NCBI GenBank assembly: GCA_035771165.1 | Contig: JAWNZC010000291.1 | Span: forward strand, 862,001-926,000 | Source: Paragorgia papillata | Taxonomy: Eukaryota > Cnidaria > Anthozoa > Scleralcyonacea > Coralliidae | Reading direction: 5' to 3' | Length of the DNA: 64,000 bases | Part shown: positions 46,381 to 63,469 of the stretch, in pieces | Numbering within the stretch: position 1 is the stretch's first letter | Layout of the letters: each line of letters opens with the position of its first letter | Program-made: the position numbers and the translations under genes | Notes under the pieces: model-generated | Databases searched by the model: none | Seen by the model: only the letters and a program-made list of their open reading frames with translations | What the model was told of the DNA's origin: nothing

Positions 46381-47251
46381 ATCAGTTATATTGTAGCTTG
46401 TGCACATCCGAGCGGGTTTTCCGGATGTGTAAGGCTAGTTATATTACCACCGCCGGCGTCTTTTGCTGTGGTTACAGCCACGAACCCACTTTTATTTGGC
46501 TTTCTCAATGTGTTTGCCTGGGGGCAATTATTGTCCCTTTTTACACTCAAATTGTGACTGCATGTCAATCAAATTGGCGGGCCAATGTCAGCGTCATTTT
46601 CGCTGACCATCACCGACCTTCACCGCGAAGGCAAAACGCCCTGGTAGTCAAGGGGTTAAAGTGACTCCCACCATGGCCAGGGGTCTTGACGAGTAATGAT
46701 CGTCTGGCGTTAGCCAGAGTAAAACTAGTCTGTGTTCCAGTCCACTAAGCTACGCGGTCTAGACAGCTGTAGCGTAGCGGACTGGAACACTACACAGCAG
46801 GGCTAGAGTAAAATCTACATGTGTGCTTACGCGTCATTACACTCCAATATGTCTTTCACTATTATTGTGACGTCGCTGTAGAAGTGGAGTGGCCTCAAGA
46901 CGTTGAAATCTTTCAAAAACGTCAGTTTTTTCCGTGGATTTCCTGTCGCCCACGCAGGTGGTCAGGTTCATATTTACATTTAAAAATTAACCAGACCTTT
47001 ATTTACACCCTGGTTTGAGAAGAATTTCAAACGAAGGTCGTGGACTACCCAGGTTTTTACTGTAACGTAAACGTTTTGTTATATCACGTGAGGTAGTAAG
47101 TATGTCGGAATAAATCTACAATAATAGCTAGTCATGATCATATCAACGTTACGTTTAAACTGTACCTCTTTAGACACGCAAGTATCGTATGAACTACATG
47201 GCACTACCTGACACAAACAGACCAGTTATAGGCTAGTATTCGACTAGCTAT

Positions 47252-49099
47252 ATGGCGGGTAGTTCTGACCGGCCCTTAGTGCCATTACACAAGGAAAACA
47301 ATCCTTGCCTCTGCAGTACTGGTTCAAACGGAGCACGAAAACACGGGAAAGATAATTCTGAAGACGACGTGGAATATCGGGATAGTACATGCCAAAGCAT
47401 CCAATCAACAAACGGTAAGATATATTATTATTTTGCATCTCAGTAATAAAGAAAAACCTAGCAACAGTAGTTAGTGCGCTGACTAGAATGTTGTAGATAT
47501 TACTAAGCATTTCTATGTATTTAGTCTTTATTGTTAATATTAATTAAATTCGGTAAAACAATACACTGGCTAGCGCTTGGTTGTCGACATGCCGTCGTAA
47601 TGCAATTCTTTGGTGAATTTACGCAGGTCAGAGTGAAAACATTTTTTACAGCCAAATTCGAACGAGCTTGTTTTGTGCAAAGGAGCAGCTTGTTGGTGTT
47701 TTCAAAGTTGGTTACAAGAAGGTTATCAGTTAGGGAGTCAGAAATATATAATATTTTAATCAGGGCCGCCGAGAGCCATGATGGGCCCGGGGTAAGTCGG
47801 ATCGCGTCGAAGCCTCGACCCTTCTAGGGGGATCTGGGGGCATGCCTCCAGAAAATGTTGAATTTTTAGACGGCCAGGAGGCCATTTTGGGCTATTTTGA
47901 ATATAAGAATCGTGTTAGTTATAGTGGGCCCCTTGTGTGGTCCGGGCCCTGGGGCAGTTGCCCCATGGCTACCCTCCCCTCTCGGCGGTCCTGATTTTAA
48001 TGCTTAATGGCAAGCGCTCCTTCTATCAGGAGACTTTCCTGTCCGTTCCTGTAGTTTCCGCTCAGGAAAATCTTCTGCAGGAGCCTTTAGCCATATTCAA
48101 TCGAGATATGGTCTGGAAACTCGGCAAACTTCAAAGCGCCTATAATGAGCTGTGATTTTATGTTGAACCGTACCTTACACCGTGCACATCCTTTGTTTTA
48201 GGTTTATTAATATATTTAAATACATAGCACGGTTGAGTGATTGAATTGAATTGAAACGTTGCTATTGGATAATTCGTTCATTATACTAAAATACAATGTG
48301 TTCAGTGACCGTACACCGTGCACAAAAATGCATAAAAACGAACAAAAAGATAGAACAAAGACTTTAGCTGAGTTTCCAGACCATATTTTGAATGACTCTG
48401 CTTTAGCTTAGTGCGTTAAGGCTGATTTCCAGTCAGTGGAATTTTGCGAGCGCGCGGAATTTTTCTTTGTCTTTTGTGCTCTGAATTAGATTAGTTCTGC
48501 TCGAGATCTCACAAGACAAAAAAAATTCCGCCCGCTCGCAAAATTCCACTGACTGGAAATCAGCCTTTAGTGTCAAGTTTCTAGCGTTTAGGGGGGCGCC
48601 AGCCCCCTCCTGCTTCATACAGCCATGGTGAACGTGGTTTCCACAAATTCTCGCTTCTATTGTAATACTACTATTGTTAAGAGAAGATATAGATATGCTA
48701 GCATGGAGCTATTTTACTAAAAAACATTAGTTCCCCCAGCGTGACTCGAACCACAACGTACCTGATCACCGGTGAGACGCTCTAACCATTGAGCTACTGG
48801 CATGATTCCAACCTAGGTTGAATTCGATGTATGACATACTGCTATGTGCAAGTAATACTAATTCTCAGGATAAAGGACTGGAGGCTAATCGTCCTTGCAG
48901 CCAGTGACTGAATTGCGAAGGATCAAGGATGCATGCAGATCAACGTGGTCGCGTCGAGGCGCTCCAAGCAGCTGCCGTACGTCGTACGACACAGTTCAGA
49001 CCACGGATCACAGCTAAGATGTAGGTGTCGATTTTACGGAGGGAAGAAAACCGCAGAACCCGGCGAAAAACCCTCGAAGCCAACCGGGCTTAACTTTTA

Positions 49100-49188
<89 letters not shown>

Positions 49189-52100
49189 GGCTTTATTTAA
49201 CGAGGCTAACATACATTACTGGTAGCCCTGTAGTTTTCATTATGGGCCTCCTACCTACTACTACAGTCAATGAATTAATGAATTAATCCATCTATAACTA
49301 ACAAAGTACATGCTAGTAACATGTAAACTAATATGTTTTCTTAATGTCAAAATGTTCTAAATTAGCATTCTGCTGTAAACGCTTCTGCTCTACTTTATTT
49401 ATGAACTGTTTGTGCGACACAATGTTGCTGGTTGAGGCCTCAATGTTGTTCCAGAGGCGAACGCACTGACGCGAAACATCCTGGAACCTGATACTTTCTT
49501 ATAAGTATGCATTACAATGTTCTTCTTAGTTGAAGCTCTTGTTCTATGACTATGAGAATCTTTAAAAATAACGTATGTATGGAATAAAGTAATCAATTTG
49601 GTGAGAGGCAACGCGCTAACAGCACACGCCAACCCTCGTGCCCCCCCGTGCTCTCAAATACCTCATTTTCCATTTTTAAAATATGAAATTAGTCTTGGTG
49701 ATTTTTTTAGAGAAAGTCATACCTTGTTCGTTTGGAATCGACATTGGTGGGACACTTGTAAAGTTAGTCTACTTCGACTGCCATGACAACAATCACGAAT
49801 GCTTACACGACACAACAGCGGCTGTCAATGACTTTATTAAATCGGCGCATCAGTACGGCGCAAGTGGCGAGCGAGACGCTAGGCTAGAAATACAGGATTT
49901 AGAAATCGGAACTCGGAAAGGAAAACTACATTTTATTCGGTTTTCAACTTCCGCAATGGACGCGTTTTTCAAGATCGCTGAAGAAATGAAAGCGCACGAG
50001 GTTTTGCAAAAGAAAATGCACGCTACGGGAGGAGGAGCGTTCAAGTATGAGAAAGATTTCAAAGAGGTACGTATTAGCTCGAGCATTTTCGTCGAGAGCT
50101 TTCAAAATTAAAATGAATGGTGACACGGCATTAAAGTGCCTATGTCATCCTCAGGGACTTTACATATTTATACTAATTGGAACATTCTGAGAAGATTTGT
50201 AACTATATCTTCTCAGGCGAAAATTTCATCTTCATGGATATTTTTGCCGTTAAAGTTGACGGACGTGACGTCGAAAGAGGAATTTGTCTATATGAAAACC
50301 ACTTTACAGATTCCTCTTCTGACGTCACTTCCGTCAACTTTAACGGCAAAAAAATCCATGAAGATGAAATTTTCGCCTGAGAAGATATATTACAAATCTT
50401 CTCAGAATGTTCCAATTAGTATAAATATGTAAGCCAGGTATCAACCCTTTAAATCGTTTTGAGGGTCTCAACGGGCGTTTTGAGGGTCTCACATCGGGTT
50501 GATCGAGAACGTGGGAGGAAGGTTATTTCAGACCGTTTCCAGTAATTTGCAACATATTTTTCACCAAAATGTTTGGAAATTCATTACACAGTGCGCAGAT
50601 TCGTTTTGAACTACACATGACTGCCATGTACGAGCGAAGCTATACGTGCGATCGATTGTGAAGCCACCATGGGGACCGCTTATCAATCTCGCACGCACTT
50701 CGATCATTGGCTCCCTCTCGATCAGATTTCTCATTCCTGAAAAGCGACTGGAAACGAAGCAGCTATTTTTAACCTTTGCTTTTTTTAATCTATAATAGAT
50801 CCTTGATGTTCAGTTAGTCAAATGTGACGAACTCAACTGCTTAATGCAAGGCATTCATTTTATTGACGCGAATTTCATTGGCGAGTGTTACTATTTAAAA
50901 TTCTCAGAAGGACATAATGTTCCGGAAAAGATATCTTACGACTTTCAGTCTGGGTGCCCGTATCCTTTCATCGTGGTTAATATAGGATCTGGTGTTAGTA
51001 TTCTGGCTATTCGCTCTTCGACTGAGTTTGAAAGAATATCTGGAACTGCGTAAGTAACCGACGCATGCGTGGTTGAAAGAATCGGGTAAACTGCTGAGAT
51101 TATTTTTGATGACGAAGTGATCTACGACGTCAACCTCAACGACGACATCCTTTAAATAAAATAATTATTTTTGGAAAACAAAGAGAATGAATATTTTTTA
51201 GTCCTAAGAGTAATCTCGTTCTTTATACAACGCCACTCAGAGCATTTTCACGTCTTCAGGACGACGTCAACGCCCAAAAGATGAGAACTGTTCACTTAAG
51301 ATTGACTTCAATACGGACACTACAATCATTTTAGCAATACTGGGGCGTTTTGGAAGTCACTAAACTAGCTTCAAATATCAATTATAGTAGTTAGTTAACC
51401 GTGACTTCTTTAAATTGTAAAACTTGTCTTGCTTTTTAACCGCCGTTGTCGTTCTAGCATAATATAAAGCATTGATGAAGGACTCCGCTTGAAACGTCAG
51501 TATTTCGTTATCAAAAACTAATCTCAGCAGTTTACCACCTTTTCACTTTGCTGTAAAACACTGCCTACGCAGCACTCTATTTTTTATACTTGATCTTATT
51601 GTTGTTAGTCTTTACTGTACTTCATTACTTAGCATGGATTTAAACGGCATAAATTGGTGTTTTTCTCAGGTTAGGTGGTGGAACATTTGTTGGGTTAAGT
51701 TGTCTTCTTACGGGATGTGAAACTTTTGAAGAAGCTCTGTCATTGGCGGCAAAAGGGGATCATAGAAAGGCGGATAAACTTGTGAAGGATATTTATGGCG
51801 GAGATTATACTAGATTCGGTTTATCAGGTGACCTAGTAGCTAGCAGGTAAGACAACGAGATTGGCTGGCTGGGGTGACTGGCTGGCTGGGGTGACTGGCT
51901 GGCTGGGGTGGCTGACTGGCTGGCTCGCTGGTTTGGATGGGTGGATGGATGGATGGATGGATGAATGAATGGATGAATGGATGGATGGATGGATGGATGG
52001 ATGGATGGATGGATGGATGGATGGATGGATGGATGGATGGATGGATGGATGGATGGATGGAGGGTAGATGAATGGATTTTGAGGAAATCTAAACGTTGTA

Positions 52101-53814
52101 CAAATACCTTTTAGTTTTGGCGCAATGGTTCTTCCAGAAAATCGTTCTAGTGTTGGAAAAGAGGACTTAGCTTGCTCAACGCTTATGATGATTACCAGTA
52201 ATATTGGCTCTATTGCCAGGATGTGCGCAGTCAATCAGGTACACGAGATCTAACCACAATACAAAACTGTTCCTAGTAGGATGCCTAGGATACATGAACG
52301 TTACAAATTCATAGTATTTCACTATTATTTTACAAGCGCAAAAACACCCTTTCGAAAACTCAATAATTTTCCCAAAACGTTTGGTAGTCCATCCTGAGAA
52401 ACTCAACAAAATTCATGGTCCATCACAGATTATTGAAAACAATTTCATGACCCATTATACATACATACATACACAGTATCACTACGAAAAGACCATCACT
52501 GTATTTATAATAAACGACAAGAGTGGGCGAGGTCGTTTTTGAAGACAACGTTTTTCTTTCAGGGAATAGATCGTGTTGTATTTGCTGGGAATTTCCTGCG
52601 CAAAAACGATATTTCTATGGGTTTTTTAGCTCGTGCTATGGATTACTGGTCTAAAGGAACGATGAAAGCACTCTTCTTGGAACACGAGGTATTTTGTAAG
52701 AGTTAATTACCGAGAGCCGAGGCTTTTAGACTAGTATATTATATTACATTACATTACATCACATCACATCACATCACATCACATCACATCACATCACATC
52801 ACATCACATTACATTACATTACATTACATATTGCATTGCATTGCATTGCATTGCATTACATTGCATTACATTACATTACCTTACATTATATTACATATTA
52901 CATTACATTACATTACATTACATTACATTACATTACATTACATTACATTACATTACATTACATTACATTACATTACATTACATTACATTGTAAGAGTTAA
53001 TGTAATGTAATGTAATGTAATGTAATGTAATATAATGTAATGTAATGTAAAATGTATATAATGTATTATATTATATTATATTATATTATATTATATTATA
53101 TTATATTATATTATATTATATTATATTATATTATATTATATTATATTATATTATATTATATTAAATTATTTAATAGTTGAGGAGGTTTTCTAAAAAAACA
53201 TATCAATTACTATATATTGTCCTGTTGACCAGGGCAATATCTATAACAAAGAAAACCGACTCAACTATTAAATAACTACAGTTAATGCAAGTTTTTAATG
53301 CTTATATTTCCATATCTATTTATCTTTAAGAAAAGCTGGTTTTGGCATAGTCAATCGAGATATGGTCTGGAAACTCAGCTAAAGTCTTTGGTCTATCTTT
53401 TTGTTCGCCTTTATGCATTTTTGTGCACGGTGCACGGTCACTGAACACATTGTATTTTAGTATAATGAACGAATTGTCCAATAGCAACGTTTTAGTTCAA
53501 TCACTCAACCGTGCTATTTAAATATTAATAAACCTAAAACAAAGGATGTGCACGGTGTAAGGTACGGTTCAACATAAAATCACAGCTCATTATAGGTGCT
53601 TTGAAGTTTGCCGAGTTTCCAGACCATATCTCGATTGACTATGGTTTTGGGTACGAGATCGCGGTAGAAATATTAATTGAAAAGCTCAGGGTACGAGAGG
53701 GAAATAGTAATGGCTTTTATAGTGTTTGGTTTTTATTCCTAGGGTTATTTTGGTGCTGTAGGAGCGTTACTCCAGTCACTGAACGATGCAAAGCAGACTA
53801 TGAAGAGCGACTGA
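47252..53814 (+). CDS. Pantothenate kinase (PANK1/2/3 family)
   Basis: Seven exons: 47252-47414, 49711-50066, 50799-51049, 51670-51846, 52115-52238, 52563-52688 and 53743-53814 (TGA), giving 422 aa. It phosphorylates pantothenate, the first and rate-controlling step of coenzyme A synthesis. After a variable N-terminus of about 55 residues the kinase core begins: [17 protein letters not shown] (phosphate-binding loop), [89 protein letters not shown] and [17 protein letters not shown]. These follow animal PANKs to the C-terminus. Exon 1 is inferred from its open frame, its GT donor and the phase match (NG to EKVIP); the core exons are certain. AATAAA overlaps the stop codon. Transposons sit 99 bp before and 9 bp after the last exon. 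Confidence 0.94.
47761..47993. mobile_element. hAT-like MITE, 233 bp
   Basis: Ends CAGGGCCGCCGAGAG and CTCTCGGCGGTCCTG are inverted repeats of hAT type. The 8-bp duplication ATTTTAAT is exact at 47753-47760 and 47994-48001. It lies in PANK intron 1. Confidence 0.93.
48092..48400 (+). mobile_element. 297-bp family element, copy 3
   Basis: Same family and orientation as the copy at 2618, with diverged ends (CATATTCAATCG, GAATGACTCTG) and small internal insertions. It has a perfect 7-bp target duplication, CTTTAGC, at 48085-48091 and 48401-48407. It lies in PANK intron 1. Confidence 0.9.
48414..48572. mobile_element. Short inverted-repeat element, possible TTAA type
   Basis: AAGGCTGATTTCCAGTCAGT plus GGAATTTTGCGAGCG is mirrored at 48533-48571. 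Flanks are TTAA on the left and TTTAG on the right, so one duplication is decayed. It starts 7 bp after the duplication of the copy at 48092. Confidence 0.75.
48727..48802 (-). repeat. tRNA-like sequence (SINE head or decayed tRNA)
   Basis: On the minus strand AGTAGCTCAATGGTTAGAGC is a good A box and GGTTCGAGTC a B box. The T-arm and acceptor stems do not pair, so a working tRNA is unlikely. Confidence 0.5.
48885..49660 (-). repeat. Second copy of the 5S-related repeat, split by an (AAT)n array
   Basis: Positions 48885-49100 repeat the 95-290 segment (CAGCCAGTGACTGAATTGCG, then AACCCGGCGAAAAACCCTCG). An (AAT)n run covers 49103-49188. Positions 49598-49660 resume with GGTGAGAGGCAACGCGCTAA as in copy 1. 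The core 5S part is mostly missing. The copy lies in PANK intron 1. Confidence 0.6.
50158..50435. mobile_element. Foldback element, PANK intron 2
   Basis: Two arms of about 125 bp are nearly perfect complements (ATTTATACTAATTGGAACAT with GCCGTTAAAGTTGACGG, mirrored). The centre carries TGACGTC/TGACGTCA. Several overlapping small frames arise from the symmetry. Confidence 0.88.
51471..51590 (+). repeat. Dispersed repeat with hammerhead-like core, copy 2
   Basis: TTGATGAAGGACTCCGCTTG then AAACGTCAG and the same tail as at 46256. It lies in PANK intron 3. Confidence 0.5.
51935..52062. repeat. (GGAT)n array, PANK intron 4
   Basis: About 30 units of GGAT/GAAT, preceded by a CTGGCTGGGGTGA repeat at 51865-51930. 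Confidence 0.95.
52735..53165. repeat. (ACATT)n, (ACATC)n, (TGTAA)n and (TATTA)n pentanucleotide tract
   Basis: Related 5-bp repeats switch strand at about 52990 (TTACA to TGTAA), forming a large hairpin, then continue as TTATA. It lies in PANK intron 6, just after the donor at 52689. Confidence 0.93.
53346..53643 (-). mobile_element. 297-bp inverted-repeat element, copy 4
   Basis: Reverse orientation relative to copies 1-3. A perfect 7-bp target duplication, GTTTTGG, lies at 53339-53345 and 53644-53650. It lies in the last PANK intron, 99 bp before the final exon. Confidence 0.93.
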
Positions 53815-53819
53815 ATAAA
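53814..53819 (+). terminator. PANK poly(A) signal overlapping the stop codon
   Basis: The stop TGA and AATAAA share an A (TGAATAAA). If used, transcripts would end inside the adjoining TTAA element. Confidence 0.5.
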
Positions 53820-53823
53820 AACG

Positions 53824-54259
53824 TTAAAGGGCAATAGCACTAAAAATTAAGTTTGTCTAATTTGAAAGAACTCATAAAATTGTAATAGAGCATCCTTTAC
53901 AACTTTTTCGTATCTCTCTTCGTTTTCAAGATATTTCAATTTGTTTGGGTAAAATATTTTCACATGTAGCAAAACCAGTTATATCTCTAAGTTTGTTCAG
54001 CGAAATAATTTGAAACTGTGCACATAAAAACTCCTTGCGACGCTGAACATTTCATGTTAGATATGTAAGTGATTTTGCTCTGAATGAAAATATTTTACCC
54101 CACTCCTGACGTCAGAGATCATCTCATTTACATATCAAACAAATTGAAATATCTTGTAAACGCAGAAAGATACGAAAAAGTTGTAAAGGATCTTCTATTA
54201 CAATTTTACGAGTTCTTTCAAATTAGGCAAACTTAATTTTTAATGCCAATCCCCTTTAA
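53824..54259. mobile_element. TTAA-flanked element, copy D
   Basis: TTAA occurs at 53824-53827 and 54256-54259, with ends AGGGCAATAGCAC and GCCAATCCCCT. It starts 9 bp after the PANK stop codon and must form most or all of that gene's 3' flank. Confidence 0.92.
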
Positions 54260-55019
54260 TATCTATTTATCTATGATCTATCTATCTATGTCGTCTGCCA
54301 GAACGCCCTACAGCTTCCACACGCATTTCCCCGTCCTTTGTGTCCATCATATTTCTCCAGATTTCCTGACAATTTTCCATTATAGTGTCCTGTAACAGGT
54401 TATCCACGTTACTGGTTAAGTAGTTAATAGAGAAGTCCGCTTGACATTAGCTATAGTGCGCAAACAATGTACTCGGCAGCTAGGATAAATAATTATGTGA
54501 ATTGAACTTCCTTATGTGGAAGGACTTGTGAAATTATTAATGGGCCGTTCATATGAAGCGGGCTGATTTTTTGTCACGAAAATCTTATTACGACTATTTG
54601 AGAAATGCAAAATCACATAACGAAGCAAAATTGGGTTTGTTTTTCTGTAGGTATAGCGCACACGGAGTATTATAATTCCTTTTTGTTGTCAAAGAAAGAT
54701 TTTCGTAACATAAAATGAGCCCAACACATGCATCACCGCGTGTGATACTGGAGACCTATTCATGGGTGATCATATATATTTTTGAGATTATTTAATACAA
54801 TTTTTTCCTTTTATGTCATGGGTACGTACATGCAGGCAGGTCTATACTGTTTTAAGTGACTTCAATAAAGATAAGCTTTAATAAATATAAGCTTTGATAT
54901 TCTGTATATAAAATATATATCAGAATTGCTATGGCTTAGAAAGGGTTGCATTGACATCATAGCTAGTTATAGAAACAATCAAACAAATCATTTGTTTTTC
55001 TACAGCTAATTAAACTAAT

Positions 55020-55140
55020 CTGATCTAGGCCTTCGCTCGAAACGTTAGATTCTTACGTTCTCTGTTTCGGCAGTATATCTAACCTAAGTTACTATATTTC
55101 GATTGTTGTTTCAACACTGCCTACGCAGCACGCTACTTTT
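55020..55140 (+). repeat. Dispersed repeat with hammerhead-like core, copy 3
   Basis: CTGATCTAGGCCTTCGCTCG then AAACGTTAG, with the related ending CACTGCCTACGCAGCACGCT. It lies upstream of ACTR1. Confidence 0.45.
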
Positions 55141-55780
55141 ATTAATCTATAAATCGTTTTCTAATATAAATAAGCGCTGCAATATGGAAGACAAGTAGCA
55201 TTTTTTTGAAAGCTAGCAGCGTTTTTCTGCAACGCCAACGCGTCTGCTATATAGCAGGCTATCTGTAACTAATTTGCTTTTGGTCCGGTTGCCTTTGAGA
55301 GGCCTGTGTCCATGCGTAATTTGTTTATCCCTTTTTGTAATGCAAATCGTTGAGACAAATTGCGGAAATGGTACGAAAGGCCTATAAAAGTCATTTTTGA
55401 TTCTTTTTGAAATTTTTAAAAACGCTATCATAAAATTATATTTCTTTATAAAAAAGAAAATGGCCACCGTGACGTCACAATCGTGTTTGGTGATAACTGA
55501 CCAATCACAGCGTGCGTAAGATCGGAACATATTTTGGGTAATAATTCCATGTCCTACATAACCCAAGTACTTCATGAAAGCCTTACCCCAACACACAACC
55601 TAACCTAAGGATGGCAATTCGTGTAAATAGGACATGGACGTATAACCCTATTTTGGGGTGCCCACTATTTTTTCATCCAGCGGTGTCATCGTTTAAGCCA
55701 CGCCTCTTATCGATCCTCTAATGGCGGATCATTGATCGTCAAAAAGAAGGCAAGCAAGGTCTGAAGAAAGTCTGGAAATA

Positions 55781-61542
<5,762 letters not shown>

Positions 61543-61589
61543 GAAGAAACACGATATTTAACTTGAAGGAAACCATCCAGTAAACTCTT

Positions 61590-61595
61590 AATAAA
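61590..61595 (+). terminator. ACTR1 poly(A) signal AATAAA
   Basis: Canonical hexamer 47 bp after the stop codon. Confidence 0.6.
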
Positions 61596-62224
61596 TTAGG
61601 GAAATAATCTAGAAAGACATTTCCATGAGTGGAATTCGAAAACAGATTACTTGAGGTCACTTGCTTATTGAACTGTACTACGAATGAAGGCTGGTTCACA
61701 CGTGAAGCAAAGCAAAAAAAATATCCGGAAACTTATGAATTATTTAATGCTATGAGGATATAGGTTACTGTAGAATTGTGAACACTCGTAGATAACAAAG
61801 GTTTTCAAAGCTATAGACCTTATTCAAAAATATCTGCCGAATTAATATTCTCTTTTATGCATATAAATTGGGCTCAATTGTATATGAACTTGTTTTTACG
61901 TGCGAAATTTAAACGAGTTTCTACTTTAAAATGAGCCAGGGCTAACTTATATGCACATCATAACTTCTACATCAAAATGGGTGGCCATTTCTCGGTGTTT
62001 GTACGACAAATATGATAGTCCTCGCTATAGAGATGAACCTTGATTGCCGATGAAAGAAAAAAATTTTGAACCACAGTTTACGAGGGAAAAAAATATATCT
62101 TAGTGTCTCAAGGTTTCTTTAATTCGTAGGTATTTCTGAATATTCCGGTGTATATACTATGACCATTAAAGGTATTTTAACAAATGGTTTGTTGTTTGAA
62201 TGACTAAATTTTCTTTTGTTCTTA

Positions 62225-63040
62225 CGGTTTAGCGACAGAGTGCAAGATTGGAGAGAGCAGAGATGAGGATGATGCGATTGATGTGTGGTGTATCTTATAA
62301 AGTGCCGAGTGTGGAGTTGAGAGAAAGAATGGGAATTGAGTTGGTGACTGATGTTGTGATGTGACTGGGCGCTGCCCGGCAAGAGCCGGGGGCCCCTTTC
62401 ACGCCCTGCCAGGATGTCGGATGTCCTTTATGGGGATTCCATCATTCCGTCATTTTCACGTATTTATTGGGAAATCGTCAGTCGTCGTTGAACTGGTATA
62501 GCTTTCCATCATTTAAATATTGGTACGAAGTTTCAAACAGTTTCATAAAAAATACAGAACGTTGCAACAGGTTAATAAAGGTACGAAAATGTCAGACGGC
62601 TTGATATAAGACAGCTTCACCTGCCAGTATCAACGGGTTGATAAATATTCTTATAATCCAACAAACGTTTGATATAATGTAATGATGAATCCCCCCTTGT
62701 TATACCGATTCATTTTTTTGAAAATTCCTCGCAGAAATCGCCGAAAATGCACTTCTGGGCATGTGAAATTCAATTCGGGGGCTTCGCGCCCTAGGTCCCC
62801 CGGGGCCGGGGGGCCTTTCAGTTTGGGCCCCTAGCCCAAAGTTACGCCACTGTGACTGGGTGGGAAAAAAACATGTCATGTGAGGTGGAAGGTGTGAGAG
62901 GAAGAGGAAGCGAAGGACGACATGGAGTCGGGTTGTGGAGAGGGACATGAGAGAGAGAGTGGTCTGAAAAGGGACAATGTGCAAGAGAGAAGTGGGGAAA
63001 ACTGCTGTGGGGAGCTGCCGGCCAACCCCGGTGTAAGCGG
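62225..63040 (+). pseudogene. Non-LTR retrotransposon reverse-transcriptase tail, broken
   Basis: 62225-62361 reads RLERAEMRMMRLMCGVSYK, then ELRERMGIELVTDVV, the familiar region just after the reverse-transcriptase domain of LINE-like elements. The match resumes at about 62855 (WVGKKHVM, GRCERKRKRRTTW, VVERDMRE). Stops and frameshifts are present, and a hAT-like insertion separates the halves. The polymerase core is not in the window. Confidence 0.65.
62370..62852. mobile_element. hAT-like element inside the reverse-transcriptase relic
   Basis: The right end read inward is CAGTGGCGTAACTTTGGGC, a common hAT-type end. The 8-bp duplication TGACTGGG is exact at 62362-62369 and 62853-62860. The left end (CGCTGCCCGGC) is degraded. 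Confidence 0.75.
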
Positions 63041-63469
63041 GGGAAATGGCCGTAAAACGAGTAATGGTATGTAAATGGTCACGTGATCTTTGTTTTGTCA
63101 AATCTGATTGGCTAATGTACAATGTTTGTCCGAAGTTTTGCGAGAGCCAATCAAATCTCTCAACGCGTTATCCACACACTTCATGCAGAAAGGTCTATTA
63201 AATAATGTAAATAACGTGGTGCTTGTGTACGTTACCACAATGCCGGCGCTTATGCGAGGTTACGTCACTTTTCTATTTTTAGTACCAAGCCTCGTATCAA
63301 AGCGAGGCTTGGTGAAGGCTTGGTGGTTAAAAACAGGAATAACAATAATATGACGTGATCCGAACTTGACCTCGTACTGGGGTCTTTTCTCCACTCTCGC
63401 CCGCCGATGAATAAACCCCCGGGTGGATTTCCCCGGTAGTCTGGCACGTGCCATATTTCAATTTTTAAA

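Larger units (their letters stand above)
43284..47251. other. MOGS to PANK intergenic region
   Basis: 4 kb made mostly of repeats: a foldback element (43475-44235), the hammerhead-like foldback split by a hAT-like element (44480-45180), a TTAA element (45451-45991), a TTTAGTATAAATACACA repeat piece (46075-46255), a hammerhead-like repeat (46256-46380) and an older dispersed repeat (46640-46720). No gene is supported. Confidence 0.75.
53815..55780. other. PANK to ACTR1 intergenic region
   Basis: TTAA element D (53824-54259) is followed by AT-rich DNA without recognisable genes, the hammerhead-like repeat at 55020-55140 and the ACTR1 promoter area. A 127-codon minus frame at 55213-55596 has no recognisable family and no partner exon. 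Confidence 0.7.
61543..63469. other. ACTR1 to KANSL3 intergenic region
   Basis: 61600-62220 shows no recognisable feature. It is followed by the broken reverse-transcriptase tail with its insertion, then 63040-63469, the probable KANSL3 promoter and 5' UTR. The latter includes a GCCTCGTATCAAAGCGAGGC hairpin at 63288. Confidence 0.6.

Noticed and set aside
48727..48802. Functional tRNA gene
   Set aside because: A and B boxes are good but the T and acceptor stems do not pair.
50136..50432. Overlapping frames on both strands in PANK intron 2
   Set aside because: They come from a near-perfect foldback sequence, and the exons on either side already join in frame.
55213..55596. 127-codon minus frame between PANK and ACTR1
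   Set aside because: No recognisable family, no partner exon and no support beyond being open.
63108..63353. 81-codon frame upstream of KANSL3
   Set aside because: It lies in repeat-derived sequence and the likely promoter area; no family recognised.
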